In this document: one piece after another, positions 17,975 through 27,866 of the stretch | Position numbering within the stretch: the stretch's first letter is position 1 | How the letters are laid out: each line of letters begins with the position of its first letter | Assembly: GCA_016844745.1 (NCBI GenBank) | Contig: JAERMQ010000042.1 | Span: forward strand, 1 to 64,000 | Length of the DNA: 64,000 bases | Reading direction: 5' to 3' | DNA from: Ignavibacteria bacterium | GTDB taxonomy: Bacteria > Bacteroidota > Ignavibacteria > Kapaibacteriales > UBA2268 | The notes under the pieces: generated by a model | Seen by the model: the letters and a program-made list of their open reading frames with translations, nothing else | Databases searched by the model: none | What the model was told of the DNA's origin: nothing | Translations under genes and position numbers: made by a program

Positions 17975-20900
17975 TTACTTAACAATCGACATCTTGCGAG
18001 TTATTTGTTGAGTCGGCGTGGATAAAGTGTAAAAATACATTCCAACGGGTAAATCTTCAACGCTGAATTCGAACAAATGCTTACCTTTTGCTGTATTGCT
18101 ATAATAAATTGTTTTAACATAATTACCCAAATAATCGGAAAGAACAATTTGAGTTATGCCGGGTTCTGTTACTTCGAATTCAATTGCAGCAAGATTTGTT
18201 GCCGGATTCGGGAAATTCTGCTGAAGGTAGATTTTTCCTTCACCGTCAAATAAACGCAACCCACCATCAGTACATAATCCTAATAATTTAAATATTCCAT
18301 TCCGGGTATTAATTTTTACTTTGGCATTATTAATTGGTGAGGGATATTCAATGGTTAATATGGTCATCGTATCATTCCCGAGTCCGGTTCTGAATTTAAT
18401 AGATGTTGTATCCAACTGCTTTGTTATTGGAATATTAAATTGAATAGTTCTCTCGTTTTTAAATATTGTATCTGATTTAAAATCGCCTAAAGGTTCGAGT
18501 AGCGTTGCATTGAAGCGCAATTGCGTCGTAATTCCGGTTGCCCTGATATGTGGGAACTCATCGGATGTAAAATTTGTATATACGGGAACATTGATGATTT
18601 CGTCGGGTTTTGCAGATGCATCGGCTATCGACAGGGTAATTGTATCAATGATAGGAGGAATACAAACACCATATATATTTATGTTCGATAAACCTTCCTT
18701 ACCACTATGCCGAATTGCAAGCTGTCCGCGTGAACGCCCTAATTGAACAGGTATATAACGAATCCTAACTTCCATACTATCAAGATAATTCAAAGTTAAA
18801 ATCGAATTCCCGGATAGCAAATCAAAATTGTCGGAAGACTGATTATATAAATTAACCGAGGAAATTTCAATTGGTTGCGCTCTTTTATTGATTAGAAGGG
18901 CAGATATAACAGTATCCTTGAAATCGCCAAGCTCGACGTACTTAAAGTCAATGGTGCGCGTACGAATTTCCATTTCTGATTCAACGGACTTGCCGGTAAG
19001 TTTCGAAATAATTTTCCTACCGTCAATATCAACTTCAATTGTAGCAGTCCTGGTACCTGTTTTCGAAGGTTTGAAGTATATCTCCAAGGGGTAAGGTTCT
19101 TTATTAAGTGTAAAAGGAATTTGGGGATTATGGAGTATAAAATCAGATGAATCACTACCTTTGAGACTTATACTGTTAATATGCTGCAAAGCCCCGCATG
19201 AATTTATTATGAAAGCTTTAACTAAAGTATCTTTTGAATCTCCTTCAATAACATTTCCGAAATCAACATCCTTGCAAATCACATCAGGGTTAACAACTGA
19301 AAAGTAACAACTCCCGGTATCCGACTGCAGGTCACGTTTTTCACGATTCCAAAACTTTGCAGTATAATCCCAACTCGAAGTTAATACACGGCTGTTATCG
19401 AAATTAAATACTGCCGTTTTAACCGTATTTTTATGTTCATGGAACACCTTTTCAAGGTTGTTGGAACTAACGCACCACATTCTTGCATCCATGTCCACGC
19501 TTGCTGTCAGGACGGTATCGCCGGTTTTATCGAAACTTGCATATAAAATCGGCGGCGATGAATTATCATTCTTATGAGAAAAGCGGGCAAGCACATTTCC
19601 TGAGGCAACATCCCAAACTATTGCATTTCCCATCCAACTTGCCGTTACGAACCGCTTACCGTCCCGGCTGAAACATCCTCCAGAATTGTATCCGAATTCA
19701 GTATCAAAGGTTTTTATGACGGAATCAGCCGCGATATTCCATAATTTTACATATCTGTCTATTCCGCCGACTAAAATATTCTCATCTTTCAGGTCATAAA
19801 AAGCGAACCAAAGTTGATTAGGCAGGCATCTGATAGATTTAATGAGCGCTCCGTCCGAAATTCTCCAGACTGTTGCAATACCGTCGATTGAAGCAGTAAC
19901 CAGGAATTTGCCGTCGTAACTGAAAGAAACTGTTTTGACATCGCCATCAAGCCTGAAACTTTTTATTTGTTTGCCTGACGAAACGTCCCAAAGAATTGCA
20001 GTTGAATCATCGCTTCCGGAAGCTGCAAATAGGTCGTCTGGGCTGAATTCAGTCCAGTTAACCGATGCTTTATGACCTCTCAAATCGAATAATTTTTTAC
20101 CGGTGTTGGCTTCCCAGATTGTTGCTAATGAATCTTTACCGGCTGTTATGATGAGGCTTCCCGTGTTGCGACTGAAGTTAGCGCAATTTACTCCCTGTTT
20201 ATGGTTAAAATCCATCGTTGGACCAACGTTATTGGGCCATAACTGTATTGCCCTGATTCTACATTTTGGAATTGGAAAGTTGGGTAATTTCCATTTGAAA
20301 ATTAAACCGGAAATATCCCTCGTGAGTGTAGCCCATGAAGAGCCTTCGTCTGATGAATATTCCAACTGAATTATATCTTTTTTGAGTAAACCGCTCCATT
20401 TAATATCAATTGTATCATTAATTAAATATTTTTCATTACATATTGGAGAAATAATTTTCAGATTTTTTTCCTTAGGAGGAATATTGGGAAAACCTCCGCT
20501 CATAAATATTTGATTTCCGTAACAAGCACTCGATTCGATATTGAGAGAGGTAAATACAATTGCCGAATCTGTAGGTTCGAACCTGACAACGATATTATGA
20601 GTATCGCCCGGAGTGAGTGTTACAGGTGAAATTATATTTCCTTGAATTATCCTGAATGCCGGATTGGCAATTGATAAGGAATTAATTGTCAGGCTCGATT
20701 TTTCCGCTTTGAGTCTCAATTTAATATCCTGATATCCACCGGGAAGTACGGGATTAAAGGATATTTCTTCGGGCAGGGTGATAATAAGTGGTTTGATTGA
20801 TTCCTGCAATTGAAATCGAATGTTCCCTGATATGGATAATTTAGGTATAAATATCAGGACTGTCTGTTCGGAACCGCATGTAATCTCATTTTGCCAGGTA

Positions 20901-21700
20901 ATCGAACATGGTTGACGCTCTTGGGCTAATGCCAAAACCACTTGTGCAATGGAGTCTGAGGTTATATTTTCGAACCATTTTCCGTTAGTAGAATCCGCAA
21001 TCTTTTTCAATTCATGGGACATTGAATTGCCTAAAGAAATGCAGAAAATCTTGATAGAATCGGATTTGGCAGCTTTAATTATACTATCGACCGAGCAATG
21101 TCCTATATTATTTGTGATAAGAACAACAGACCTTTTATATTTGCCTGTACTTGCTATGGGTAATGCTCCCGCTGGCTCCGACAACAGTCCTTCATCGAGT
21201 ATTGAACAGTTATAAGACGATAAATTGTTAATTGAGGTTAAAAGTGTATTTGTATTATTTGTAAAATCTTCTGCTAAAAATGAGGCTTTATCAAAAGCGG
21301 TTATCGCAGTTTCGAATTTATTCTTTTTCAAACGAGTAATTAGTGCAGTGGCTAAGGATTTTGCTAATACGAAGTTATTAGGAATATTATCAAAACTTTT
21401 TTTAGCAAGGTCTAAACATATAACCATAGAAAGGTCTGAAGGTTTATTTGGACTTTTACAATAGTTTTTTTGAATTTTATAAGTTTTATTGTTTTCGGTT
21501 ATAAGAAAATCAGACTCGGATAAATTGTCAATCAATTCACCCTGAGTATCAAATGCCATATATTGTGCAGTAATATTCGGAAATTTGGAAACATCTTTAC
21601 CAAAAATATAGACTTGTCCTTGTGCATACAAAGATGAACAAGTTTCAATTAACACTGTTAAAAGAAAAATATATTTTATAACACCTTTAATAATAGTCAC
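17975..21700 (-). CDS. Giant VWA - WD40 - Ig-like secreted protein with T9SS sorting domain
   Basis: The 1241-residue protein starts at GTG 21700 with a signal peptide (about residues 8-27, ending SLYAQ). A von Willebrand A-like domain covers about 70-250, but its metal site reads CLDLAKKS rather than the canonical DxSxS. About 500-790 is a WD40 propeller with blades such as FSPDDLFAASGSDDSTAIL and FSYDGKFLVTASIDG. About 800-1010 carries choice-of-anchor-D/ASH-like modules, and about 1020-1135 a cohesin-like domain (IADASAKPDEIINVPVY). The last 80 residues are a T9SS sorting domain (FPNPATNLAAIEF ... GMYFYTLSTP). It is therefore a surface or released T9SS cargo. VWA and WD40 modules together suggest protein binding. 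No catalytic function is seen. Confidence 0.85.
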   Translation of the reverse strand: MTIIKGVIKYIFLLTVLIETCSSLYAQGQVYIFGKDVSKFPNITAQYMAFDTQGELIDNLSESDFLITENNKTYKIQKNYCKSPNKPSDLSMVICLDLAKKSFDNIPNNFVLAKSLATALITRLKKNKFETAITAFDKASFLAEDFTNNTNTLLTSINNLSSYNCSILDEGLLSEPAGALPIASTGKYKRSVVLITNNIGHCSVDSIIKAAKSDSIKIFCISLGNSMSHELKKIADSTNGKWFENITSDSIAQVVLALAQERQPCSITWQNEITCGSEQTVLIFIPKLSISGNIRFQLQESIKPLIITLPEEISFNPVLPGGYQDIKLRLKAEKSSLTINSLSIANPAFRIIQGNIISPVTLTPGDTHNIVVRFEPTDSAIVFTSLNIESSACYGNQIFMSGGFPNIPPKEKNLKIISPICNEKYLINDTIDIKWSGLLKKDIIQLEYSSDEGSSWATLTRDISGLIFKWKLPNFPIPKCRIRAIQLWPNNVGPTMDFNHKQGVNCANFSRNTGSLIITAGKDSLATIWEANTGKKLFDLRGHKASVNWTEFSPDDLFAASGSDDSTAILWDVSSGKQIKSFRLDGDVKTVSFSYDGKFLVTASIDGIATVWRISDGALIKSIRCLPNQLWFAFYDLKDENILVGGIDRYVKLWNIAADSVIKTFDTEFGYNSGGCFSRDGKRFVTASWMGNAIVWDVASGNVLARFSHKNDNSSPPILYASFDKTGDTVLTASVDMDARMWCVSSNNLEKVFHEHKNTVKTAVFNFDNSRVLTSSWDYTAKFWNREKRDLQSDTGSCYFSVVNPDVICKDVDFGNVIEGDSKDTLVKAFIINSCGALQHINSISLKGSDSSDFILHNPQIPFTLNKEPYPLEIYFKPSKTGTRTATIEVDIDGRKIISKLTGKSVESEMEIRTRTIDFKYVELGDFKDTVISALLINKRAQPIEISSVNLYNQSSDNFDLLSGNSILTLNYLDSMEVRIRYIPVQLGRSRGQLAIRHSGKEGLSNINIYGVCIPPIIDTITLSIADASAKPDEIINVPVYTNFTSDEFPHIRATGITTQLRFNATLLEPLGDFKSDTIFKNERTIQFNIPITKQLDTTSIKFRTGLGNDTMTILTIEYPSPINNAKVKINTRNGIFKLLGLCTDGGLRLFDGEGKIYLQQNFPNPATNLAAIEFEVTEPGITQIVLSDYLGNYVKTIYYSNTAKGKHLFEFSVEDLPVGMYFYTLSTPTQQITRKMSIVK

Positions 21701-21928
21701 TTCCGTATAATTTTTAAATAATTATTCACAAAACAATAACTGCGACCATTATTAAACCTGTTTAACATAATTTTTGACAGCATAAAACAATATTATATCC
21801 CCCCAAACGCTTGTCAAAACACTTTTCAAACCCTAAGGTTTTTTTAATATTTCAATTTAATAAAAATTTCTTAATTTGCTAAGTTAAAATTTACATTGAA
21901 TTTGTTGAATGATGTTGATGGGTATTGA

Positions 21929-22564
21929 TTGAAGAAAAAAACTACAAGTGAAAATAAATTAATTAAACCTGATAAGATAGCACTTGAAAGAACGCTTCCA
22001 GTCGGCGAACCTGTTTTGGCAACGCCGGTTCGACCGGATTGGGACCAGCTTTATATAACTATGTGTTACTTAGTTGGTATGCGTTCCCGGGATGAGCATA
22101 CTCATGTTGGCTCTGTTATTGTTGATTCCGACAATGTGCTCGTGTCAACAGGCTACAATTCCCTGCCAAGGAAAATCGAATCCGAACCCGGAGGTAAACG
22201 GCTTTCGCGCGAAGGGGGTGAAAAATATTTCTGGCTCGAACATGCCGAAAGAAATGCTATTTATAATGCTGCTCGCAGGGGTACTGTCCTGAAAGGATGC
22301 AAAATTTATATTCCCTGGATGCCATGTGCTGATTGCGCACGAGGTATAATCCAATGCGGTATTTCTGAGGTAATTGTCCATAAAAACGGCGAAGAATTCT
22401 ACAATTCTAATACAAGCGGACAGTGGGTTGAATCCCACAGAAGAACCATGCAAATGTTCGATGAAGCAGGTGTTATTACTCGTTATGTGACATGCGATGT
22501 TATTACACCTGAAATTTATATGAATGCAGAAATTTTTAATCCGGAAAAATCTTTGAATAATTAA
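21929..22564 (+). CDS. dCMP/cytidine deaminase-family zinc enzyme, TTG start
   Basis: This 211-residue protein is a deoxycytidylate-deaminase-type enzyme, supplying dUMP for thymidylate synthesis. The zinc site is complete: HAE at about 105-107 (EHAERNAIYNAA) and PCADC at about 132-136. The phrase VSTGYNSLPRKIE is characteristic of dCMP deaminases. An in-frame TGA directly precedes TTG 21929, and the next ATG lies at residue 45 inside the fold, so TTG is the only workable start. The gene heads a plus-strand run and diverges from the VWA-WD40 gene across 228 AT-rich bases that must hold both promoters. Confidence 0.9.
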   Translation: MKKKTTSENKLIKPDKIALERTLPVGEPVLATPVRPDWDQLYITMCYLVGMRSRDEHTHVGSVIVDSDNVLVSTGYNSLPRKIESEPGGKRLSREGGEKYFWLEHAERNAIYNAARRGTVLKGCKIYIPWMPCADCARGIIQCGISEVIVHKNGEEFYNSNTSGQWVESHRRTMQMFDEAGVITRYVTCDVITPEIYMNAEIFNPEKSLNN

Positions 22565-22600
22565 ATAAATTGAAATAATAATATTATTAGAGTTGAAAAA

Positions 22601-24448
22601 ATGAAAATATTTTATAATCTCTTTGTTTGCAGTCTTCTTGTTACCATTTTATTTGGGTCAATTTCAAGTATGTCACAAACTCAGAAAGAAAAAGATAAAC
22701 CCTTAGTCGGTGAAATGATTTATGATGTTAATCCCGATATAAATGGTTGCCAGCCGGGTGTGCTGAAAGCATCCGAAAAAAAGAAAATATTGGATTATAT
22801 AAATTTTCTAAGAAAAATTCATAAGATTAAGCCTGTTGAATACGAGTTTGCCGGCGACGACCAGGTAATGAAATCATGCCTTGTGATGGTTGCTAACGGA
22901 ACCATGAGTCATAATCCATCATCCGGCTCGCAATGCTATACTCAGGCAGCTTATGACGGAAGCAATACTTCAAATCTTTCACTTGGTTATAGCGGATTCG
23001 AATTATATTCCGAATCATTAGAAGCCGTTTACGGTTGGATGCGGGATGACAGGTCTGCAACCGGCGACCAGATGGGACATCGGCGTGCTATCATTAATCC
23101 TTTCGTAACTAAAATTGCATTCGGCAGGGCTGATGGGTATCCAAAATCCGGAACAAAGGCATTTTATACCGGACAAGCTTTGAAATATCAGGACTACACT
23201 GCTTTGTCGATTAATGACCCGAATTTGGAATTCGTTGCCTGTCCATTCGAGGATTACCCAACAGTGTGTCAAAACAAGTCCTACTTTCTAACCTTTTCAA
23301 CGATATTTGATCATTCTAACAGATGGAATAATGCTAAAGTTAATTTTTCGGGTACCAAAATTACAATGAAGGATGAATTTGACAATCAGGTTTCAATTTC
23401 AGAACAGAAATCCGACTTGGACTCATGGGGGAGTTTGCCGAACAATTTGCAATGGAAGGCAGCAGGCTTGGTTGACGGGCGCAAATATTTTGTGACAATT
23501 ACTAATGTTGTTTCCAATAATACACCAAAAGATTATTCATATTGGTTCAGGCTCGGAAATGTAACTCCTACACCGGAATTTGCTCCTCCTGAATTGTTAT
23601 ATCCTCCGGATGCCTCTCAGGACATTCCACTCGATATTTTATTGAAATGGAATCAATCCGTAGGGGCAACGGATTATCAGGTGCAGGTTTCCAAGCGTCT
23701 GGACTTTAAGAGTATTTTATTCGATGATACTTTGCAAACCCAGACTTATAACCTTTATTCATTAGAATCAGGAATGTCCTATTATTGGAGAGTACAGGCT
23801 TTCAAGGATACGGCTAAGAGTGGCTGGTCAGCAGTTCGTACTTTCCGGACAAAAGCAGGCTTACCGGCAATACCTGTTATGAAGACTCCGAAAAACGATT
23901 CTATTCTTCCCTATACAAGCGTTCAATTATCATGGAATACAAGCGCTAATGCGAAGAATTACCGTGTTCAAATCAATAATAAAAGTGAATTCAACGGAGT
24001 TACTCAATTTGTATTGGATACCGAAAAAATTACAGGTACAACTCTTACTCTTCCCGGCAATGTTTTAGAGGCAGAAAAGAAATATTATTGGCGGGTAATG
24101 GGAACGAATACTCTTGGAACCGGCTCCTGGTCAACTCCATGGTCGTTTACAACAGGCGGGGTTAATTCCGTCACGGATATTTTAAATATTATTTCAGATG
24201 CGGCTATTTATCCAAATCCTGCAGAATCCAAGTCAAAAATTATGATAAACCTGAATTATTCTGCCTTCGTTTCAATTTCGATTTATAATTTATTGGGAAG
24301 TGAGATTCAACCGGTATTTAAGGGATATTTGGAACAAGGAAAACATGAAATGATTATCGAAAATGGCAACCTTACTCAAGGGACATATTTGCTTGGAATC
24401 AATACCGGTGGGGGAGTTGTTGTAAGAAAATTTGAGATTGTCAAGTAA
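22601..24448 (+). CDS. Secreted CAP-domain protein with two FN3-like modules and T9SS sorting domain
   Basis: The 615-residue protein has a signal peptide in residues 1-27. The CAP (SCP/PR-1-like) domain covers about 45-210, with VANGTMSHNPSSGSQCYTQA and GDQMGHRRAIINPFVTKIAF marking the two conserved His-containing segments. Two fibronectin type III-like modules follow (about 325-420 and 420-515); each has an Asn-Ala/Gly-Ala-x-x-YxVQ motif and YYWRV. The C-terminal 85 residues are a T9SS sorting domain (IYPNPAESKSKIMINL ... GTYLLGINTGG). Ligand or activity cannot be predicted for bacterial CAP domains. It lies 36 bases after the deaminase, but the products are functionally unrelated. Confidence 0.85.
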   Translation: MKIFYNLFVCSLLVTILFGSISSMSQTQKEKDKPLVGEMIYDVNPDINGCQPGVLKASEKKKILDYINFLRKIHKIKPVEYEFAGDDQVMKSCLVMVANGTMSHNPSSGSQCYTQAAYDGSNTSNLSLGYSGFELYSESLEAVYGWMRDDRSATGDQMGHRRAIINPFVTKIAFGRADGYPKSGTKAFYTGQALKYQDYTALSINDPNLEFVACPFEDYPTVCQNKSYFLTFSTIFDHSNRWNNAKVNFSGTKITMKDEFDNQVSISEQKSDLDSWGSLPNNLQWKAAGLVDGRKYFVTITNVVSNNTPKDYSYWFRLGNVTPTPEFAPPELLYPPDASQDIPLDILLKWNQSVGATDYQVQVSKRLDFKSILFDDTLQTQTYNLYSLESGMSYYWRVQAFKDTAKSGWSAVRTFRTKAGLPAIPVMKTPKNDSILPYTSVQLSWNTSANAKNYRVQINNKSEFNGVTQFVLDTEKITGTTLTLPGNVLEAEKKYYWRVMGTNTLGTGSWSTPWSFTTGGVNSVTDILNIISDAAIYPNPAESKSKIMINLNYSAFVSISIYNLLGSEIQPVFKGYLEQGKHEMIIENGNLTQGTYLLGINTGGGVVVRKFEIVK

Positions 24449-24455
24449 GAAATAA

Positions 24456-25817
24456 ATGTCATTCGAAATAGTATTCTTAGGCGGAACCCGCGAGATAGGC
24501 GCCAACAGCGTCTATATTTGCGCAGGAGGCACGGGTATTATTATCGATGCAGGCTTACATCCTGAAAAACGCAACCGCTCGGCATTTCCTGATTTTTCGA
24601 TTATTGCAGAAAAACCAACCGATTTGCTGATATTAACTCATGCCCATACCGACCACATAGGCGCTATTCCGTTCGCATTGAAGTATTTTTCGCATTTACG
24701 ATTATTTATGACCTATCCCACAAGGGATTTAATAGAAATAATGCTCCGCGATACATCTAAACTACTCAAGAGTGAGATTACGTCTGAATTTCCAGCAGAC
24801 GCATTATCACTTTATCAGCCCGAAACACTCGAAAGAATCAATATGTTAGCCGAAAGTTTCGATTATGGGCAAAAAATTGAATATAGAGGCAGAAGCGGTG
24901 AGAAGCAGGTTAGTATTACTCTTTTTCCGGCAGGACATATTCTTGGCTCTGCATCTGTTTTGATTGAATATGAAGGCAAAGCGCTGCTGCATACAGGCGA
25001 TATTAATTTCGAGGAACAATACGTTTTACCGGGAGCCGCAATCCCGCAACATCATTTGGATTGCCTTATAACCGAATCGACAAACGCAGCCGGTAAACTG
25101 CAAAAGGATATGAAAAAAGAAGAAAAACGATTAACGAATTATATCAATAAAATTGTAGATGGCAATGGGTCGATACTGATGCCTGCATTTGCGCTGGGTA
25201 AGACTCAGGAAATGCTCAAATTACTTTATCGCCTGATGTATAAATGTACAATACCCAATCTGCCAATATATACCGGTGGCTTAGCAAAGAAAATCTCACG
25301 GGTTTATGATAAATACTGCTATACCGTGCCGATGCTGGAACCCGGTTTCGAAATTTCCGATATTCCACAGGAGAAAATTATATACGATGAGCTTTATACC
25401 GGAAAATATTTCAAAGAATCCGCAATTCTTGTCCTGCCAAGCGGAATGATGAACCGTGGAACCCTGACTCACAGACTTGCTTATGAATGGTTCCGAAGGA
25501 AAAATTTCGGAATTGCTATTGTAGGTTATCAATCGCCGGACTCTCCAGGTTCAGTTTTACTTAATTCGGAGACAGGAAAGATTTTCGAATTTGGGAGCAG
25601 GAAAGTCGAACGACGATGCAGTTTGGAGCGTTTTCGTTTTTCTTCTCATGCATCATTTAATGGAATTTATAATTATATCCTTCAAACAAAGCCAAAGGAA
25701 TTATTTATATTCCATGGCAGTGACGAATCTTGTGATGCTTTAGCAGAATCGGTATCCGATTCGAGATTACCGACAAAGATTCATGTAGCAGAGCAGGGCA
25801 GGGAGTATAGAATTTAG
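24456..25817 (+). CDS. Metallo-beta-lactamase fold RNA nuclease, beta-CASP type
   Basis: The 453-residue protein has the metallo-beta-lactamase metal motif THAHTDHIGAIPF at about residue 60. A later His lies in FPAGHILGSASVLI and an Asp in LHTGDINF. A beta-CASP insertion and a C-terminal RNA-specificity segment (FSSHASFNGIYNYILQTKP) follow. Such proteins resemble CPSF73 and bacterial RNase J-like nucleases, and are predicted to cleave RNA in the cytoplasm. It starts seven bases after the CAP gene stop, so it is probably co-transcribed. Whether it is endo- or exonucleolytic is not evident. Confidence 0.9.
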   Translation: MSFEIVFLGGTREIGANSVYICAGGTGIIIDAGLHPEKRNRSAFPDFSIIAEKPTDLLILTHAHTDHIGAIPFALKYFSHLRLFMTYPTRDLIEIMLRDTSKLLKSEITSEFPADALSLYQPETLERINMLAESFDYGQKIEYRGRSGEKQVSITLFPAGHILGSASVLIEYEGKALLHTGDINFEEQYVLPGAAIPQHHLDCLITESTNAAGKLQKDMKKEEKRLTNYINKIVDGNGSILMPAFALGKTQEMLKLLYRLMYKCTIPNLPIYTGGLAKKISRVYDKYCYTVPMLEPGFEISDIPQEKIIYDELYTGKYFKESAILVLPSGMMNRGTLTHRLAYEWFRRKNFGIAIVGYQSPDSPGSVLLNSETGKIFEFGSRKVERRCSLERFRFSSHASFNGIYNYILQTKPKELFIFHGSDESCDALAESVSDSRLPTKIHVAEQGREYRI

Positions 25818-25875
25818 GAAAAGAATGTGATTTTTAGCAATTAAAGTGGTAATTTGGCAACAAAAAAAAAGGGAA

Positions 25876-27174
25876 ATGCAAATTAAAAATTTTCAGAATA
25901 GAGAACTTAGCAGCGATGTGGCTGTTAAATTCCGTAAAACTACATTAGACAACGGCTTACGAATAATAACCGAAGAAATTCCTTATTCTAAATCCTTTGC
26001 TCTTGGCATTAGTATCCATGCCGGTTCCAGGGATGAGTCAAACGAATATTGCGGTGCGGCTCATTTCCTTGAACATGCTGCTTTCCGCCGAACAAATAAA
26101 AGAACCTCGAGGCAGATTGCAAGCGGCTTCGAATCTATCGGAGCTTATTCCAATGCCTATACGACGAAGGAAGTAACATGCTTTTATGCCCGAGCACTCA
26201 CGCCGAATTTTCGCAAAACATTTGAAATTCTTTTCGATGTGGTATTCAATCCCGCATTCAATAAATCAGATATTGAAAAGGAACGTACCATAATTCTCGA
26301 AGAAATCAAATCCTACGATGATGAACCGGAAGAGCTGATTTTCGATTATGCAGATAAATTGCTCTACGGCAGCCATCCTTTATCAAATCCGATTGTAGGG
26401 ACTCTGGATAGTGTTGGAAAAATTGATTCCGAAGCTCTTCTGAAATTCTATAAGAATCATTATACTCCGGGAAATATAATAATTACTTTAGCAGGCAATG
26501 TTTCGCATGACGAGCTTACTAATGAAGTCATCAAAGTTTTTGGAACAAAAAAAACAAATGGAAAGCAACAATTAACAGACTCTTCGGGTCAATCATCACA
26601 GGAGATTACCCCTTTCAAACCACAGAGATTAGAGGAAGTAAGAAGTTTTCAGCAAACACATATATTATTAGCTAACAGAGTACCCGGTATAAATTCCCCC
26701 GATAGGTACAGGCTTGCAGTTTTGAATGTCATGTTTGGTGATGGAATGAGCAGCCGGTTGAACCAGAAATTGCGTGAGCAACATGGAATTGCATATTCGG
26801 TTTATTCCACTTTGCAACTGATGTCCGATTGTGGTGGGTTATATGTTTATATAGCTACCGATAAAAAGAAGGCTGCGAAAGCAGAAAAGTTGCTTACTGC
26901 CGAATTTAATAAGCTTTTGGAGCAGAAATTAATTAAACCGGAATTGCAGCGCTCTAAGGAACAACTCAAATCAAATAGTATTATGGCTTTGGAGAGTTTA
27001 TCGGTCAGGATGCAAAATTTATCCAAATCGGAATTTGTATTCGGGCGTCAGGAAACAATTGATTCAATCATCGGTTCGATAGATTCGGTTTCAATGGAGC
27101 ATATCGAAGAATTGATTGAAAAATACATGAACTTAAAAAATTGGCATTTTGTAATTTTTAATCCGAATAAGTGA
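25876..27174 (+). CDS. M16-family zinc peptidase (processing-peptidase-like)
   Basis: The inverted zinc motif HFLEH lies near residue 62 (AAHFLEHAAFRRTNKR), with the downstream Glu in ERTIILEEIKSYDDEPEE. The glycine-rich YxxxPGNI-type phrase NHYTPGNIIITLAGNVS and the C-terminal RLNQKLREQHGIAYSVYS complete the M16 half-barrels. The ATG at 25876 gives 432 residues. A GTG at 25846 would add ten residues; neither has a well-spaced ribosome site. No signal peptide is seen, so it is cytoplasmic, unlike secreted M16 homologues. It follows the beta-CASP nuclease by about 60 bases. Confidence 0.92.
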   Translation: MQIKNFQNRELSSDVAVKFRKTTLDNGLRIITEEIPYSKSFALGISIHAGSRDESNEYCGAAHFLEHAAFRRTNKRTSRQIASGFESIGAYSNAYTTKEVTCFYARALTPNFRKTFEILFDVVFNPAFNKSDIEKERTIILEEIKSYDDEPEELIFDYADKLLYGSHPLSNPIVGTLDSVGKIDSEALLKFYKNHYTPGNIIITLAGNVSHDELTNEVIKVFGTKKTNGKQQLTDSSGQSSQEITPFKPQRLEEVRSFQQTHILLANRVPGINSPDRYRLAVLNVMFGDGMSSRLNQKLREQHGIAYSVYSTLQLMSDCGGLYVYIATDKKKAAKAEKLLTAEFNKLLEQKLIKPELQRSKEQLKSNSIMALESLSVRMQNLSKSEFVFGRQETIDSIIGSIDSVSMEHIEELIEKYMNLKNWHFVIFNPNK

Positions 27175-27223
27175 TAATATATTATTAATTTACAGTTATA
27201 GGTAGATTTCAATTAAAAGATTA

Positions 27224-27306
27224 GAAGAAAAACCCCCTAACCCCCTTTGAAAAAGGTGGAATAACAAATTCCCACTTTTTCAAAGAGGGTTAGGGGGTTT
27301 TTCTTC
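27224..27306. repeat. G-rich hairpin repeat (family A)
   Basis: The arms GAAGAAAAACCCCCTAACCC and GGGTTAGGGGGTTTTTCTTC are perfect complements around a slightly mismatched core (27250-27280). It lies between the M16 peptidase and the HIT gene, inside a plus-strand gene run. Confidence 0.9.
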
Positions 27307-27354
27307 AATTTGTTAATAAGTAAATATTTTTAATAAATAATACTACAAATAATT

Positions 27355-27864
27355 ATGGAAACACTCTGGGCGCCATGGAGATGGCAGTACATCGATGGTT
27401 TCAAGGATGAGGGTAGTAATAAAGAAAAGGAATGTTTTTTTTGCAAAGCAGCAGAAAATCCGGCTCTAAAATCGGAATTGCTCGTAATATCACAGCAAAG
27501 CTTATCTATAGTAATGCTGAATCGATATCCTTATAACAACGGACATCTGATGATTGCTCCAAACAGGCATATAAGCGCTCTTAATGATGCTACCGATGAG
27601 GAACTTGCGCAAATCATGCTAACTTTGCCTAAATGCTGCAAAATTTTGGAAGCAGCTTATTCTCCTCATGGTTTCAATATCGGGGCAAATATCGGACGTT
27701 CATCCGGAGCGGGTGTGCCGGGGCATTTGCATTTTCATATAGTACCCCGATGGAATGGTGATACTAATTTTATGACAGTTTTCGCCGATGTTAAGGTTGT
27801 ATCGCAATCATTGGATGAGACCCAAAAGATTTTATCGCAAAAATTTGAATTATTATCTCTTTGA
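27355..27864 (+). CDS. HIT-family nucleotide hydrolase/transferase
   Basis: This 169-residue protein carries the histidine triad HLHFHIV (about residues 126-132) followed by PRW, the signature of diadenosine polyphosphate hydrolases and GalT-related HIT proteins. An N-terminal CxxC (ECFFCKAAE) resembles the zinc-bearing HIT subgroup common in bacteria. The opening METLWAPWRWQYI is typical of that subgroup. It is cytoplasmic and probably hydrolyses Ap4A-like or AMP-linked nucleotides. Its stop touches the next gene, so the two are translationally close. Confidence 0.93.
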   Translation: METLWAPWRWQYIDGFKDEGSNKEKECFFCKAAENPALKSELLVISQQSLSIVMLNRYPYNNGHLMIAPNRHISALNDATDEELAQIMLTLPKCCKILEAAYSPHGFNIGANIGRSSGAGVPGHLHFHIVPRWNGDTNFMTVFADVKVVSQSLDETQKILSQKFELLSL

Positions 27865-27866
27865 AA

